DNA of 64,000 nucleotides. Source: Minwuiaceae bacterium. Its GTDB lineage: Bacteria > Pseudomonadota > Alphaproteobacteria > Minwuiales > Minwuiaceae. The DNA lies in the NCBI GenBank assembly GCA_028278525.1, contig JANQEE010000040.1, forward strand, positions 1 through 64,000. Reading direction: 5' to 3'. Both the position numbers and the translations under genes were made by a program. Below are positions 16,895 through 25,184 of the stretch, piece by piece; within the stretch, counting starts at the first letter, position 1, and each line of letters starts with the position of its first letter. The notes beneath the pieces were generated by a model. The model was given only the letters and a program-made list of their open reading frames with translations. It was not told where the DNA came from and searched no databases.

Positions 16895-18052
16895 ATGCTC
16901 GCCAAACGTCTTGAAGCCATCACCGGCATTGGGCTGGACCGTGTCGCGGCGGCGGCGGGCGACGATCCGGACGTGTTGCGGCTTGAGAATCTGGACACCG
17001 ATATTCCGATCCCGTCGATTTCTCTCGAGGAGACGCGTCGTGCGATTGTCGACGACGCGAGCAATAGCTGGCTGCCGCTCACGGGCCGCGACGAACTTCG
17101 GCATGCCGTGGCCGGTCGCCTCTCCGCGCAGACCGGCGCCGATTACGATCCCGCCACCCAGGTTGTCGTCACCTGTGGCGGCATGGAGGGGTTGCTGAAT
17201 GTATTATTGGCGCTGATCGATCCGGGAGACGAGGTGATTGTGACCGACCCGACCTACGCGGGGATGATCAATCGCGTGCGGTTGGTTGGCGGCCAGCCGG
17301 TCTTCGTCCCGTTTCGGCCGACCGGCGAAGAATGGCGCCTTGACCTTGACCGGCTTGCCGATGCGGTCTCGCCTGAAACCCGCGCGGTCTTCGTCATGAA
17401 CCCGTCGATGCCCTCCGGCGCGGTTCTGAACGGTGCGGAGTGGCGAGCGATAAGCGAACTTTGCGCGCGGCATGACTTATGGCTGATCTACAACGCGGCG
17501 ATGGAACGCATCCTGTATGACGGTCGTAGGTATATCCATCCGGCGTCGCTCGACGGCATGGCCGAGCGAACAATCACCATTGGCTCCGCCTCGAAGGAGT
17601 TCCGCATGATTGGCTGGAAAGTAGGTTGGGTCGTCGGGCCGCGCTCCGTGATGGACGCGGTAGCGACTGTTCATATCTACAACACGGCTGATGCCGTGGG
17701 CGTCACCCAAATGGCCGTGGCGGCGGCCCTCGTCGCGACGGAAGAGCAGTCCGGCGTTGCCGCGGCGGTTGCGGAATGGGAGCGCCGGCGCGACGTCATC
17801 GTCGACGAATTGGCCGGTTTCAAGGTTCACCCGGCCGCCGGCGGTTGGTCGATGTTGCTGGATGTGGGCGACCTCGGCCTGACATCCGTGGATGCATCGG
17901 ACCGGCTGATGAAGGGAGGAAAGATCGCCGCGACCTACATGCGCGATTGGGGCCTGGAATACGGCGACCGCTACGTCCGCCTCGTCTTCAGCAACGAGCC
18001 GGTCGCGCGGCTTGCCGGCATCGGCGACCGCGTCCGCAAGGCGTTCGGATAG
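16895..18052 (+). CDS. PLP-dependent class I/II aminotransferase
   Basis: A 385-residue fold-type I aminotransferase. The visible cofactor elements are VTCGGMEGLLN (phosphate-side loop), VTDPTYAGM, NPSMPSGAVL (a variant of the usual NPxNPTG), and SASKEFRMIGWKVGW with the Schiff-base lysine. The substrate is not readable. The ATG at 16895 follows GGAGA; a start nine codons earlier lacks a site. A 2-oxoglutarate-dependent dioxygenase follows about 100 bp later and a GntR regulator is divergent. This suggests a small inducible pathway for an amino compound; 2-oxoglutarate would link the two enzymes. Confidence 0.85.
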   Translation: MLAKRLEAITGIGLDRVAAAAGDDPDVLRLENLDTDIPIPSISLEETRRAIVDDASNSWLPLTGRDELRHAVAGRLSAQTGADYDPATQVVVTCGGMEGLLNVLLALIDPGDEVIVTDPTYAGMINRVRLVGGQPVFVPFRPTGEEWRLDLDRLADAVSPETRAVFVMNPSMPSGAVLNGAEWRAISELCARHDLWLIYNAAMERILYDGRRYIHPASLDGMAERTITIGSASKEFRMIGWKVGWVVGPRSVMDAVATVHIYNTADAVGVTQMAVAAALVATEEQSGVAAAVAEWERRRDVIVDELAGFKVHPAAGGWSMLLDVGDLGLTSVDASDRLMKGGKIAATYMRDWGLEYGDRYVRLVFSNEPVARLAGIGDRVRKAFG

Positions 18053-18155
18053 CGATGGAAACATCCACAATTCTTGCCTATTCGCCGATTTGCATGCGCC
18101 GCGCTCCCGTGGCCTAATTCAGGTGATTCAAAAAAAGACACTGGGAAGAAACGCC

Positions 18156-19067
18156 ATGGCTATTACCGTATGTCCGGTCACGCCGGGCTTCGCGGCGGAG
18201 GTTGGCGACGTCGACCTGTCCCGCCCGCTCTCATCCGAAGACGAAAACGCGATCAAGCAGGCGTTTTGGGATTACGCGGTTCTGATTTTCCCTGAACAGA
18301 ATCTGGAGCAGGAACAGCATCTGGATTTCGCCAAGCTGTTCGGTCCGCTGGAGACGACCATCGGCGTTTACCGGTCCGACACGCCGCTTCGCGTGCGCGA
18401 GGATATCGCCGACGTCTCCAATCTGAATTACAAGAACGAAGTCTGGGGCAAGGACAGCCGGCTGCGGCAGTTTCAGATGGGCAACCGCCTTTGGCACACC
18501 GATTCATCGTTCAAATACCTGCCGGCCCGCGCGTCCCTGCTGTATTCGAAGAGCATCCCGCCGGTCGGCGGCCACACCGAATTCGCCGACATGCGCGCCG
18601 CCTACGACGCGCTGCCCGACGATATGCAGGCCAAACTGGAAGGCCTGGTCGCGGAGCATTCGATCTTCAATTCCCGCGCCCGGCTCGGCTTTTCCAACTT
18701 CTCCGATGAAGAGCGGAAGAACATGCCGCCGGTGCCGCAGGTAATGGTGCGCACGATACCGGAATCCGGCCGCAAGTCGCTTTATGTCGCATCCCACGCC
18801 GGCCGGATCTTCGGCATGGATGACGAGGATGGCCGCGCCCTGATCGACGAGTTGGTCGCCCACGCCTCGCAGCGGCAGTTCGTCTACACCCATCGCTGGC
18901 GCGTGCACGACCTGGTGATGTGGGACGACCGCTGCACCATGCACCGCGGTTCCGAGTTCGACGACCTGCGCTGGAAGCGCGATATGCAGCGCGCGACCGT
19001 CGCCGATGTGGCGAATACATGCGAGCAGGCCGGCATCGCCGTCTCTGGGCTTGCCCAAACCGGGTAA
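18156..19067 (+). CDS. TauD/TfdA-family 2-oxoglutarate dioxygenase
   Basis: The 303-residue protein is a non-haem iron oxygenase that couples substrate hydroxylation to decarboxylation of 2-oxoglutarate. The iron ligands are in LWHTDSSF (HxD) and the distal MHRG histidine; a conserved arginine follows in RDMQRATV. It resembles the 2,4-D dioxygenase/TfdA branch. The ATG at 18156 has GGGAAGA upstream. It follows the aminotransferase in the same direction with a 103-bp gap, long enough for its own promoter. Substrate unknown. Confidence 0.88.
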   Translation: MAITVCPVTPGFAAEVGDVDLSRPLSSEDENAIKQAFWDYAVLIFPEQNLEQEQHLDFAKLFGPLETTIGVYRSDTPLRVREDIADVSNLNYKNEVWGKDSRLRQFQMGNRLWHTDSSFKYLPARASLLYSKSIPPVGGHTEFADMRAAYDALPDDMQAKLEGLVAEHSIFNSRARLGFSNFSDEERKNMPPVPQVMVRTIPESGRKSLYVASHAGRIFGMDDEDGRALIDELVAHASQRQFVYTHRWRVHDLVMWDDRCTMHRGSEFDDLRWKRDMQRATVADVANTCEQAGIAVSGLAQTG

Positions 19068-19142
19068 GCCGGCCGCATGCCCCAGGCCCTGTCCCGCCGC
19101 CGAGCGCTCGTCGCCGGCGGTTGGTCCGCTCGGCTGTCGCGT

Positions 19143-19156
19143 TTGATGTATCTCAA
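19143..19156 (+). promoter_or_regulatory. Candidate FNR-type box and class II promoter
   Basis: TTGAT-GTAT-CTCAA matches nine of ten positions of TTGAT-N4-ATCAA. A -10-like TATTGT lies at 19179-19184, exactly where class II FNR promoters place it, about 106 bp before the next start codon at 19290. This makes hypoxic control of that membrane-protein gene plausible. Confidence 0.5.
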
Positions 19157-19289
19157 ATCAAGCTGATCCGATCCGGTGTATTGTTACCGTTAGCCGTTGC
19201 GAAGAGGGGGCATCGGCCCCCTGGGTAGCGGCAGTCCGTTGCCCGTTTGCCGCGACGCGACCTTGCATACAGACAATGGAGGCCGAAAA

Positions 19290-19724
19290 ATGTTCGAGCG
19301 TCCGTCGTTGATGACCCGCATTGCCGTCGGCAAAACCGTCGGCTTCATCATCGGGCTGATCGGGTTCTTTACGTTGCCCTATTTCGCGCCCGAGGCCGGC
19401 TGGATGGTCCGGTGGGGAATTCTGCTCTGGTACACCACGCTCGGCGCGCTGATCGGCGTGTTCGGTGTGTTCAACTGGCACCCGATCCTGAAACTGCCGA
19501 TGCCCTGGTGGTTCCGCGCGCCGTTGCTTGGCGCTTGGATGAACTTCGTGCTGACCTTCTTCGCCTTCGATACCATGCAGACGATGATGATCGCCATGTT
19601 CGGCGCAGACGGTTGGCTGACGTCGCCGTTCTGGTTCACCGCCGAAGGCGCGCTGGTTGGCCTGGTGATCGGCTTCTGCGCCACGAAGTTGGGTGGCGAG
19701 GGCAAGGAGACGGTCGCGGCTTAG
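19290..19724 (+). CDS. Four-helix membrane protein of unknown function
   Basis: A 144-residue inner-membrane protein with four hydrophobic segments: VGFIIGLIGFFTLPYF, WGILLWYTTLGALIGVFG, LLGAWMNFVLTFFAFD and ALVGLVIGFCATKLG. It has no recognisable domain, no signal peptide and few charged residues in the helices. The ATG at 19290 has a strong GGAGG seven bases upstream. A candidate FNR box and -10 lie about 100 bp before it. Its stop overlaps by 4 bp the stop of a convergent small gene. Confidence 0.75.
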   Translation: MFERPSLMTRIAVGKTVGFIIGLIGFFTLPYFAPEAGWMVRWGILLWYTTLGALIGVFGVFNWHPILKLPMPWWFRAPLLGAWMNFVLTFFAFDTMQTMMIAMFGADGWLTSPFWFTAEGALVGLVIGFCATKLGGEGKETVAA

Positions 19725-19885
19725 CCGCGATAAAGCCGGTCTTCCAGGTCCTGAATCAGGGCCAGGTACTGCTTTTCCAGGGCCGACAGGCGTCGGTTCA
19801 GGGTCTGCACCTGGCTGAAGTTCCAGGCGGAGACCGCGACGATCATCAACAGGATGGTGATCGTCGCCGGATTCAGGAATGTCAT
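19721..19885 (-). CDS. Small single-helix membrane protein
   Basis: A 54-residue protein with one N-terminal membrane helix (ATITILLMIVAVSAWNF) followed by a short amphipathic coiled-coil-like tail with leucine heptads (LNRRLSALEKQYLALIQDLE). The ATG at 19883-19885 has its AAGGGTG site overlapping the stop codon of the upstream gene, so the two are probably translationally coupled. Function unknown; the layout resembles small membrane-anchored scaffolding proteins. Confidence 0.6.
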   Translation of the reverse strand: MTFLNPATITILLMIVAVSAWNFSQVQTLNRRLSALEKQYLALIQDLEDRLYRG

Positions 19886-19895
19886 TGTTGCACCC

Positions 19896-20204
19896 TTAGA
19901 CAAACCCTTCTTCCGGGTGGCTGGCGTTGACCAGATCGATCAGGAACACCGTCGGCAACTGTTGGGCGTCGTCGTAGTTGTGATACTCGGACAGTGCCGT
20001 ATTCAGTGCGTCCTTGCGCTGTGCGTCGTCCGGCTGCTCGTCGTACGCCAGCCTGGCCTTTTCCAGGTAATCGTCGTCGTCGGCAAGGTCGTGCAGCCGC
20101 CCCGCCAGCCGCGCCAGCGCCTGCCTTTCGGGGCCGGCGGATGCCGCCCCGGCCGCCGTCGCGATCGCCTTGATCAGATAGTCCTTGAACTCGGAAGGTT
20201 GCAT
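19896..20204 (-). CDS. Small acidic protein of unknown function
   Basis: A 102-residue cytoplasmic protein, mostly helical, with a strongly acidic middle (LADDDDYLEKARLAYDEQ) and no membrane segment. I do not recognise the family. The ATG at 20202-20204 follows a GGAG-type site (CGAGGAGCGCGGGTCC). Its stop lies inside the ribosome site of the 54-residue membrane protein gene, which argues that the two products work together. Confidence 0.6.
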   Translation of the reverse strand: MQPSEFKDYLIKAIATAAGAASAGPERQALARLAGRLHDLADDDDYLEKARLAYDEQPDDAQRKDALNTALSEYHNYDDAQQLPTVFLIDLVNASHPEEGFV

Positions 20205-20307
20205 GGACCCGCGCTCCTCGGCTCCGTTGAACGTTGTCCTCGAGAGTGCGCGTAGCGTCGCGCCGGCGCGTTGACCTGGGTCAAGCTCGATGCCTAGGCA
20301 TTAGGAG

Positions 20308-20394
20308 AGTCATCGCGAGGCCCGAAGGACCGCGGCGATCTGGAAAACACAGCGCTCGGCCCTTCGAGATTGCTTCGCTCCGCTCGCAATGACA
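20308..20394. repeat. Dispersed palindromic repeat, copy 1
   Basis: About 87 bp flanked by GTCATCGCGAG and CTCGCAATGAC, near-perfect terminal inverted repeats. The middle (GCGGCGATCT ... GAGATTGCTTCGCT) also pairs, so the whole element can fold into a long stem. A second copy is at 46613-46697. The wording matches the common 'TCATTGCGAGCGAAGC' intergenic repeats of many bacteria. Confidence 0.8.
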
Positions 20395-20416
20395 GCCGGG
20401 GAGGCTGGCTGTGTAA

Positions 20417-21304
20417 TCAAGCCGCCGCCGGCGTCTCCTCGCGGTAGATCGGCGGCTTGCCGGTGACGCTAACCCGCCAGAGCACGCGTCGGTCGGTCTG
20501 ATCCGTTGCCGGCTTCTGCACCTGCGCCTTGTGCAGGGTCTGGAAGGTGTCCCAGGCGGCCACGTCGCCGATCTCGTAGTCGATCTGGCTGTGGTACTTG
20601 TCCTGGATGCAGTGATGCGCCAGTTCGTCCAGCAGCGCGATCGCCTCGTCCTCCGGCCAGCCGACGATGCCGAACGATGAACCGGCGCAGCCGTAAAGCG
20701 CCTTGCGGCCGTTGACGTGGTGGCGGCGGACCAGCGGCATGATCACATTGCTCACCCGCTTCTTCTGGTCCTCGGTCAGCCGCTCGGCCGAGGTCGGTGA
20801 ATTCTCGTCCATGTCCCAGCGGTTGCCGTAATGGTGGACGACCTTCAGATCGTCGATCTTCTCCTTCATCGCCTGCGGCAGGTCGTCGTAAGCCGCGACG
20901 CAATCCATGAACTCGGTCGGGCAGCCGCCCGCCGGTTTCTCCAGCGCATAGACGATGGTGGAACTGTTCGGCGGGTCTTCGTAGGCGACGTCAGTATGCC
21001 AGAACGCCGCGCCCTCGTAGACGCCGAGCGGCCGTCCGTCCTCGAACACGTTCGACAGCATCAGGATCGCCGGATGGCCGCGAAGCCTCAGGTGATCCAG
21101 GAAATGCGGCCGCTGGTCGCCGAACGCTTTTGTCACTCGGTCGAAGTCGTCGAAACTGAGATCCTGGTTGCGCAGCCGGATCACTTTGTGCTCGTGGAAG
21201 ATCTTCAGCAGCGCCCGGGCCGATTCCGGTTCTCGGATATCGCGCAGGTTTACGCCCTCGACCTCGACGCCGAAGGCGCCGTCCAGCGGCTTCGTTCGGA
21301 TCAT
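20417..21304 (-). CDS. TauD/TfdA-family 2-oxoglutarate dioxygenase
   Basis: A second TauD-type iron dioxygenase, 295 residues, unlike the one at 18156 in detail. The HxD motif is in AFWHTDVAYED. The distal iron histidine sits in TLHKAQ, where most relatives have MHRA or MHRG. The conserved arginine is in RVLWRVSVTG. The ATG at 21302-21304 has an excellent AGGGGAGGAA site. It lies 58 bp after a GntR/UTRA regulator on the same strand and is probably co-transcribed with it from the operator-covered promoter near 22160. Substrate unknown. Confidence 0.87.
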   Translation of the reverse strand: MIRTKPLDGAFGVEVEGVNLRDIREPESARALLKIFHEHKVIRLRNQDLSFDDFDRVTKAFGDQRPHFLDHLRLRGHPAILMLSNVFEDGRPLGVYEGAAFWHTDVAYEDPPNSSTIVYALEKPAGGCPTEFMDCVAAYDDLPQAMKEKIDDLKVVHHYGNRWDMDENSPTSAERLTEDQKKRVSNVIMPLVRRHHVNGRKALYGCAGSSFGIVGWPEDEAIALLDELAHHCIQDKYHSQIDYEIGDVAAWDTFQTLHKAQVQKPATDQTDRRVLWRVSVTGKPPIYREETPAAA

Positions 21305-21362
21305 TATCGTTTCCTCCCCTGAATTGCGTGCGGGTTGTTGCATGCTTCGAGACGGCTTCCTA

Positions 21363-22130
21363 TCAAGCGGAAGCGGGATCTCGACGCATGCTCTCCCTTA
21401 AGTCGATCTCGACTTCATACGTATAACAATCCGCTCGAAGATAGAGATGCGTCACCGCCAGAACCGTGTCATCGTCGGCGCGGTAAACGTTCTCGACGAA
21501 GAACAGCGCCTGACCGAAGCCGGTCGCCAGCAGACCGGCCAGTTCCAGGTCGGCAGTCACCGCTTCGACGCGCTGCGCCATGCGCTTCAAGGGAATGTCG
21601 TCCCGTGCCGAGACGGTCTCGACGAAGCCGCGTCCGCCGGCGAATGTCGCCGCTTCGATCCAGGCGAACCGGTCCGGCGCGCCGTAATTGACGTGATAGG
21701 AAATCGGTTGTCCGTCGCGGTAGCGGAGCCGGCGCATCCGCCAGGCCGCGGCGCCCGCTTCCAGCCCCAGCAGGGTGCAGACCCGGGCCGGCGCCCGGGC
21801 GGTTTCGATATCCAGCACCCGCTGCTCTACGGGGAAGCGTTTCGCGCCGGCGGAGTTGAGCCATTCGCGGAAATCGCCGGTGATCCGGATCGGCACGCGG
21901 TCGGCTTCCGGTTTCGGCGTCACGATGGTGCCGACGCCGCGGCGGCCGACCACCCGGCCCTCGCGCGACAATAGGTCCAGCGCCTTGCGGATGGTGATGT
22001 TGCTGACGCCGAAGCGCTCCTCAAGCGCCTGCGCCGTCGGCAGCCGCTCGCCGGCGACGTAAAGCCCGCTCGCGATGTTGGCGCGCAGGGTATCGGCGAT
22101 CTGCCGGTAATGGGGAACGGCCGCGTCCAT
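21363..22130 (-). CDS. GntR-family regulator, HutC/UTRA type
   Basis: The 255-residue protein has a GntR winged helix (IADTLRANIASGLYVAGERLP, read in two pieces, and FGVSNITIRKALDLLSREG) followed by a UTRA ligand domain from about residue 85. The motifs WRMRRLRYRDGQPISYH and the late LAVTHLYLRADCYTYEVE are typical of UTRA. The ATG at 22128-22130 follows AAAGGCGG. A promoter with a perfect inverted repeat lies 29-57 bp upstream, so autoregulation is likely, with the following dioxygenase gene as the main target. Confidence 0.9.
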   Translation of the reverse strand: MDAAVPHYRQIADTLRANIASGLYVAGERLPTAQALEERFGVSNITIRKALDLLSREGRVVGRRGVGTIVTPKPEADRVPIRITGDFREWLNSAGAKRFPVEQRVLDIETARAPARVCTLLGLEAGAAAWRMRRLRYRDGQPISYHVNYGAPDRFAWIEAATFAGGRGFVETVSARDDIPLKRMAQRVEAVTADLELAGLLATGFGQALFFVENVYRADDDTVLAVTHLYLRADCYTYEVEIDLRESMRRDPASA

Positions 22131-22150
22131 CCATCCGCCTTTCTCGTATG

Positions 22151-22170
22151 TTCGTATATTTATATACGAA
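22151..22170 (-). promoter_or_regulatory. Operator palindrome on the GntR/UTRA promoter
   Basis: TTCGTATA and TATACGAA form a perfect 8-bp inverted repeat with a 4-bp spacer. On the minus strand a promoter reads TTGTCG (22187-22182), 17 bp, TATAAA (22164-22159), so the palindrome covers the -10. GTATA...TATAC arms match operators typical of HutC-type GntR proteins. Confidence 0.7.
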
Positions 22171-22215
22171 TTAGGCGGGCGCGACAATCCGGTAGGGCGC
22201 CGCACTCGGGAATCG

Positions 22216-23130
22216 CTAGCGGCCGAGCGCGAATTGGGCCCGGAATGTCGACGGCGTCAGCGCCGCGTGGCGCTTGAACTCTCTGGTGAAATGCGCCTGA
22301 TCGGAGAACCCGCAGGCATAGCCGATCTCCGCCGCCGTGCGGTCCGAGGTGCCGAGCAGCGTCGACGCGGCGGCCAGCCGCGCCTCGGCCAGCAGGCGGG
22401 AGAAGTTGGTTTGCTCTTCGCCAAGCCGGCGTTGCAGGCTGCGTGTCGAGACGCCGAAACTGTCGGCGAGGTCGTGCAAGGCCCAACCGCGGCCCGGGTC
22501 GGCGGCGATCCGCTCGCGCGCCGCCACCGCCCAATCCGTCCCGGCCGCGGGCGGTGAGGGCGGCACTATCGGCCGCCGGACCGACGACCAACGGATCTCC
22601 CAGCAGGACACATCGCTCGGGTAAGCCGTGTCCCGCCAGTCTCCGCGCTGCAAGCGCCAAGCCGTATCGCCAGGGAGCCGGGCCCGCACATCTTCGGCCC
22701 CCACATAGTCGATCAGCGCGATCAGCAGTCCGAACACCAGCAGGTCCTCCGCCGGTTGCGGCGGCGGGTGCGGTTTGAGCGCGACGTGCCGCAACACCAG
22801 TCGTGCGGTGTCCTGCACGACAACCTGCGTGCGATGCCGCGAATGGACGAAGCGCTCCAGACGTTGCCAGCGGGCGAGAAGATCGGTGGGGTTGCGAGCG
22901 AGGCCGAGCGCGACCATGGCCGGTTCCTCCGGCGCGCCGCGCACCGCTTCGCCGATCCTGAGCAGGACGGTTGGCCCATGGGTTTCCAGAAGTGTCTGGG
23001 CCAGCGTTCGCTTGTCGCGTAACGCCACATGCGCCGCCGACGGCGCGTCGGCGTCGGGCGGCGTCAGGCCCTGCCGTTTCAGGCCAAGATGGATCAGCCG
23101 CATCATCGCGGCGGCTGCGAAGTCTTTCAT
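22216..23130 (-). CDS. AraC-family transcriptional regulator
   Basis: A 304-residue regulator with an N-terminal ligand-binding half of the OruR/ArgR-like 'arabinose-binding domain' type and a C-terminal AraC DNA-binding domain. The latter has two helix-turn-helix units: LHDLADSFGVSTRSLQRRL and AAEIGYACGFSDQAHFTREF. Its ATG overlaps the stop of the molybdenum hydroxylase large-subunit gene (ATGA at 23127-23130), so it is the third gene of that operon and probably regulates it. Regulators co-translated with their targets often sense the enzyme's substrate; the effector is unknown. Confidence 0.88.
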   Translation of the reverse strand: MKDFAAAAMMRLIHLGLKRQGLTPPDADAPSAAHVALRDKRTLAQTLLETHGPTVLLRIGEAVRGAPEEPAMVALGLARNPTDLLARWQRLERFVHSRHRTQVVVQDTARLVLRHVALKPHPPPQPAEDLLVFGLLIALIDYVGAEDVRARLPGDTAWRLQRGDWRDTAYPSDVSCWEIRWSSVRRPIVPPSPPAAGTDWAVAARERIAADPGRGWALHDLADSFGVSTRSLQRRLGEEQTNFSRLLAEARLAAASTLLGTSDRTAAEIGYACGFSDQAHFTREFKRHAALTPSTFRAQFALGR

Positions 23131-25184
23131 GACTCCGAGGCTATCAGGTCCGTCGGCGTGACCGGAAGCCGCGCCGGCCTGACGCCGGTGGCGTCGCGGA
23201 TGGCGTTCAGGATCGCGCCGGAGGCGGCGACGATGGCGGTCTCGCCCGCGCCCGTCGGCGGTTCGTCACTTTCGACGAGCAGGATGTCCATTGGCGGTAC
23301 CTGGTCGATCGACGGGATTGGCGAGTCGGCGAACGTTTCCGCCGCGACGCGGCCGTCGGCCACCGGCAGCCGGTCGGTCAGCGCCATGCCCAGGCCCCAG
23401 ACCAGATTGCCCTCGCATTGCGCGCGTACCTGGTCGGGATTGATGACGCGCCCGCAATCGTGCGCGCACCACAGCCGTTCGACCCGGACGTCGCCGTCGC
23501 TTACCGTTACGTCGGCAACGACCGCCGCATAGCTCGTCTCCTTATAGATGCCGCAGGCGATCCCACGGCCCTTGCGAGGTTCGTTCCAGCCTGCCGCGGC
23601 GGCAGCCTGTTTCAGCACGCGGGCAAGCCGCGGATTGTCGATATGCGCCAGCCGGAACGCCACCGGGTCTTCGCCTGCACGGCGCGCGCACTCGTCCATC
23701 GCGCATTCGATGGCCAGCGCGTTCGGTCCGGCGCCGAGGCCGCGCCATGGCCCGGTCAGCACCGGCAGCCGCTCCAGGTCGTGTTCGATCCGCCGGCTGG
23801 CGATGCGATAGGACGGGATCGCGCCGCGGGCGGCGCCGCCGTCGCCGATAAAGGTCGTCAGGCTCTGCATCCAGGGCGGCAGTCCGGCGTTGGTGAAGAA
23901 CACATGCGTGGTCGCGAAGGCGTGCCACCAGTCCTCTACGCGGCCGTCCTTCAGCCTTGCGCGAACCCGGTGGCTGGAGGGCGGGCGGTGGAAACCCTGG
24001 CGAAACTCCTGGTCCCGCGTCCACTGCACCTTGACGGCGCGCCCCGCGGCCCGCGCCAGCACGGCGGCTTCCAGCTCGACCGTGCAGAGCGTTTTGCCGC
24101 CGAAAGCGCCACCGACACGTTGGGCGTGGACCACCACGTCTTCCGCGTCGAGCCCGAGTCTTCGAACCATCACGTCACGAATGTAGAAGATGTCCTGCGA
24201 GCCGACCCAAAGCTGCAAGCCGTCGCCGTCGAATTCCGCGACGGCGGCGCGAGGCTCGATCGGGGCATGCGCGCCGAGCGGCACGTCGATGCGCAGATCG
24301 ACGTCCCAGGGACCGTTGCGGTCGACCGACTCGCCGACCAGCTCGTGCGACAGCGCGCCCTTGGCGAGGCGCCTGTCGATATCGATGGCGCGCTCGATGT
24401 CCGTCGCTTCGAAACCGCCGTCGATCTCCCATTGCACGTCCAGTGCAGCGGCGATGCGGTCCAGCGCGCCCGGCGTCTCGGCGACGATGCCGAGGCCGTC
24501 GCTCTTGCCCTGCCGCAGCAGCGGGTCCTCGACGAGTTTGACGAAGCCCGGCACCGCCCGCGCCGCGCTTTCGTTCCACGCGGCGGGCCGCGACGCCAGG
24601 TCGGGGGAGGCGGGCGCGCGCAGCACACGGGCGAAAGCCATACCCGGTCGGCGCATGTCGGCCGCATAGACCGGCGCGCCAAGGACGATTGCATCGGCCT
24701 GTTCCAGTGGCACCGGTTTGCCGACGTAACGGGCATCTTTCGCGAAAGCACGCAGCGCGCTCATCGGGCGCGGCTCGGCGGTGAGCGTGCCGCCGGTCCG
24801 TCCGGCCGCCACAGCGTCCCGCAGCGTCGCGCAGGCCTGCGCCAACGGCAGCGCGAAATCCTTCACCGACTCGCTGCCGACGGTCGCGCGCACCCGCTCG
24901 ATGTCGCCGGTGGCGGCCAGTTGCAGGTCTACCGCGTCCCAGTCGACGCCGAGTTCGTCGCAGGCGATCTGTTTCAGCGCCGTGGCGATGTTCTGGCCGA
25001 TCTCGGCACGCGGCAGCGACAGGACATAGCGGCCGTCCCGGTGACGGATCCAGCCGAGCGCGGTTTCCGGCGTCGGGTCCGGCCGCTTCGGAATGACGGG
25101 CAGCGAACAGCCGGCCAAAAAGGTGACGGTAAGCCCCGCGCCCAAGCCGAGGAACGTCCTGCGTTTCATCCGAACGTCCGGCAT
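23127..25184 (-). CDS. Molybdenum hydroxylase large subunit, isoquinoline-1-oxidoreductase beta type
   Basis: A xanthine-oxidase-family catalytic subunit that hydroxylates an N-heterocycle or aldehyde using a molybdenum cofactor. It begins with a twin-arginine-like signal (MKRRTFLGLGAGLTVTFLAG, C follows), so the mature protein is probably periplasmic or lipid-anchored. The cofactor-binding VGGAFGGKT and the C-terminal active-site glutamate loop TGAGETAIV are present. At 685 residues it is somewhat shorter than typical IorB. The gene overlaps iorA-like by ATGA upstream and the AraC gene by ATGA downstream. A start five codons later at MKRRTF is also plausible. No cytochrome subunit or XdhC-type maturation gene lies next to it. 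Confidence 0.85.
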   Translation of the reverse strand: MPDVRMKRRTFLGLGAGLTVTFLAGCSLPVIPKRPDPTPETALGWIRHRDGRYVLSLPRAEIGQNIATALKQIACDELGVDWDAVDLQLAATGDIERVRATVGSESVKDFALPLAQACATLRDAVAAGRTGGTLTAEPRPMSALRAFAKDARYVGKPVPLEQADAIVLGAPVYAADMRRPGMAFARVLRAPASPDLASRPAAWNESAARAVPGFVKLVEDPLLRQGKSDGLGIVAETPGALDRIAAALDVQWEIDGGFEATDIERAIDIDRRLAKGALSHELVGESVDRNGPWDVDLRIDVPLGAHAPIEPRAAVAEFDGDGLQLWVGSQDIFYIRDVMVRRLGLDAEDVVVHAQRVGGAFGGKTLCTVELEAAVLARAAGRAVKVQWTRDQEFRQGFHRPPSSHRVRARLKDGRVEDWWHAFATTHVFFTNAGLPPWMQSLTTFIGDGGAARGAIPSYRIASRRIEHDLERLPVLTGPWRGLGAGPNALAIECAMDECARRAGEDPVAFRLAHIDNPRLARVLKQAAAAAGWNEPRKGRGIACGIYKETSYAAVVADVTVSDGDVRVERLWCAHDCGRVINPDQVRAQCEGNLVWGLGMALTDRLPVADGRVAAETFADSPIPSIDQVPPMDILLVESDEPPTGAGETAIVAASGAILNAIRDATGVRPARLPVTPTDLIASES

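Noticed and set aside
21417-21424. ATACGTAT palindrome near the start of the dioxygenase gene, similar to the regulator's operator
   Set aside because: It lies inside the coding end of the UTRA regulator and lacks the full 8-4-8 arms.
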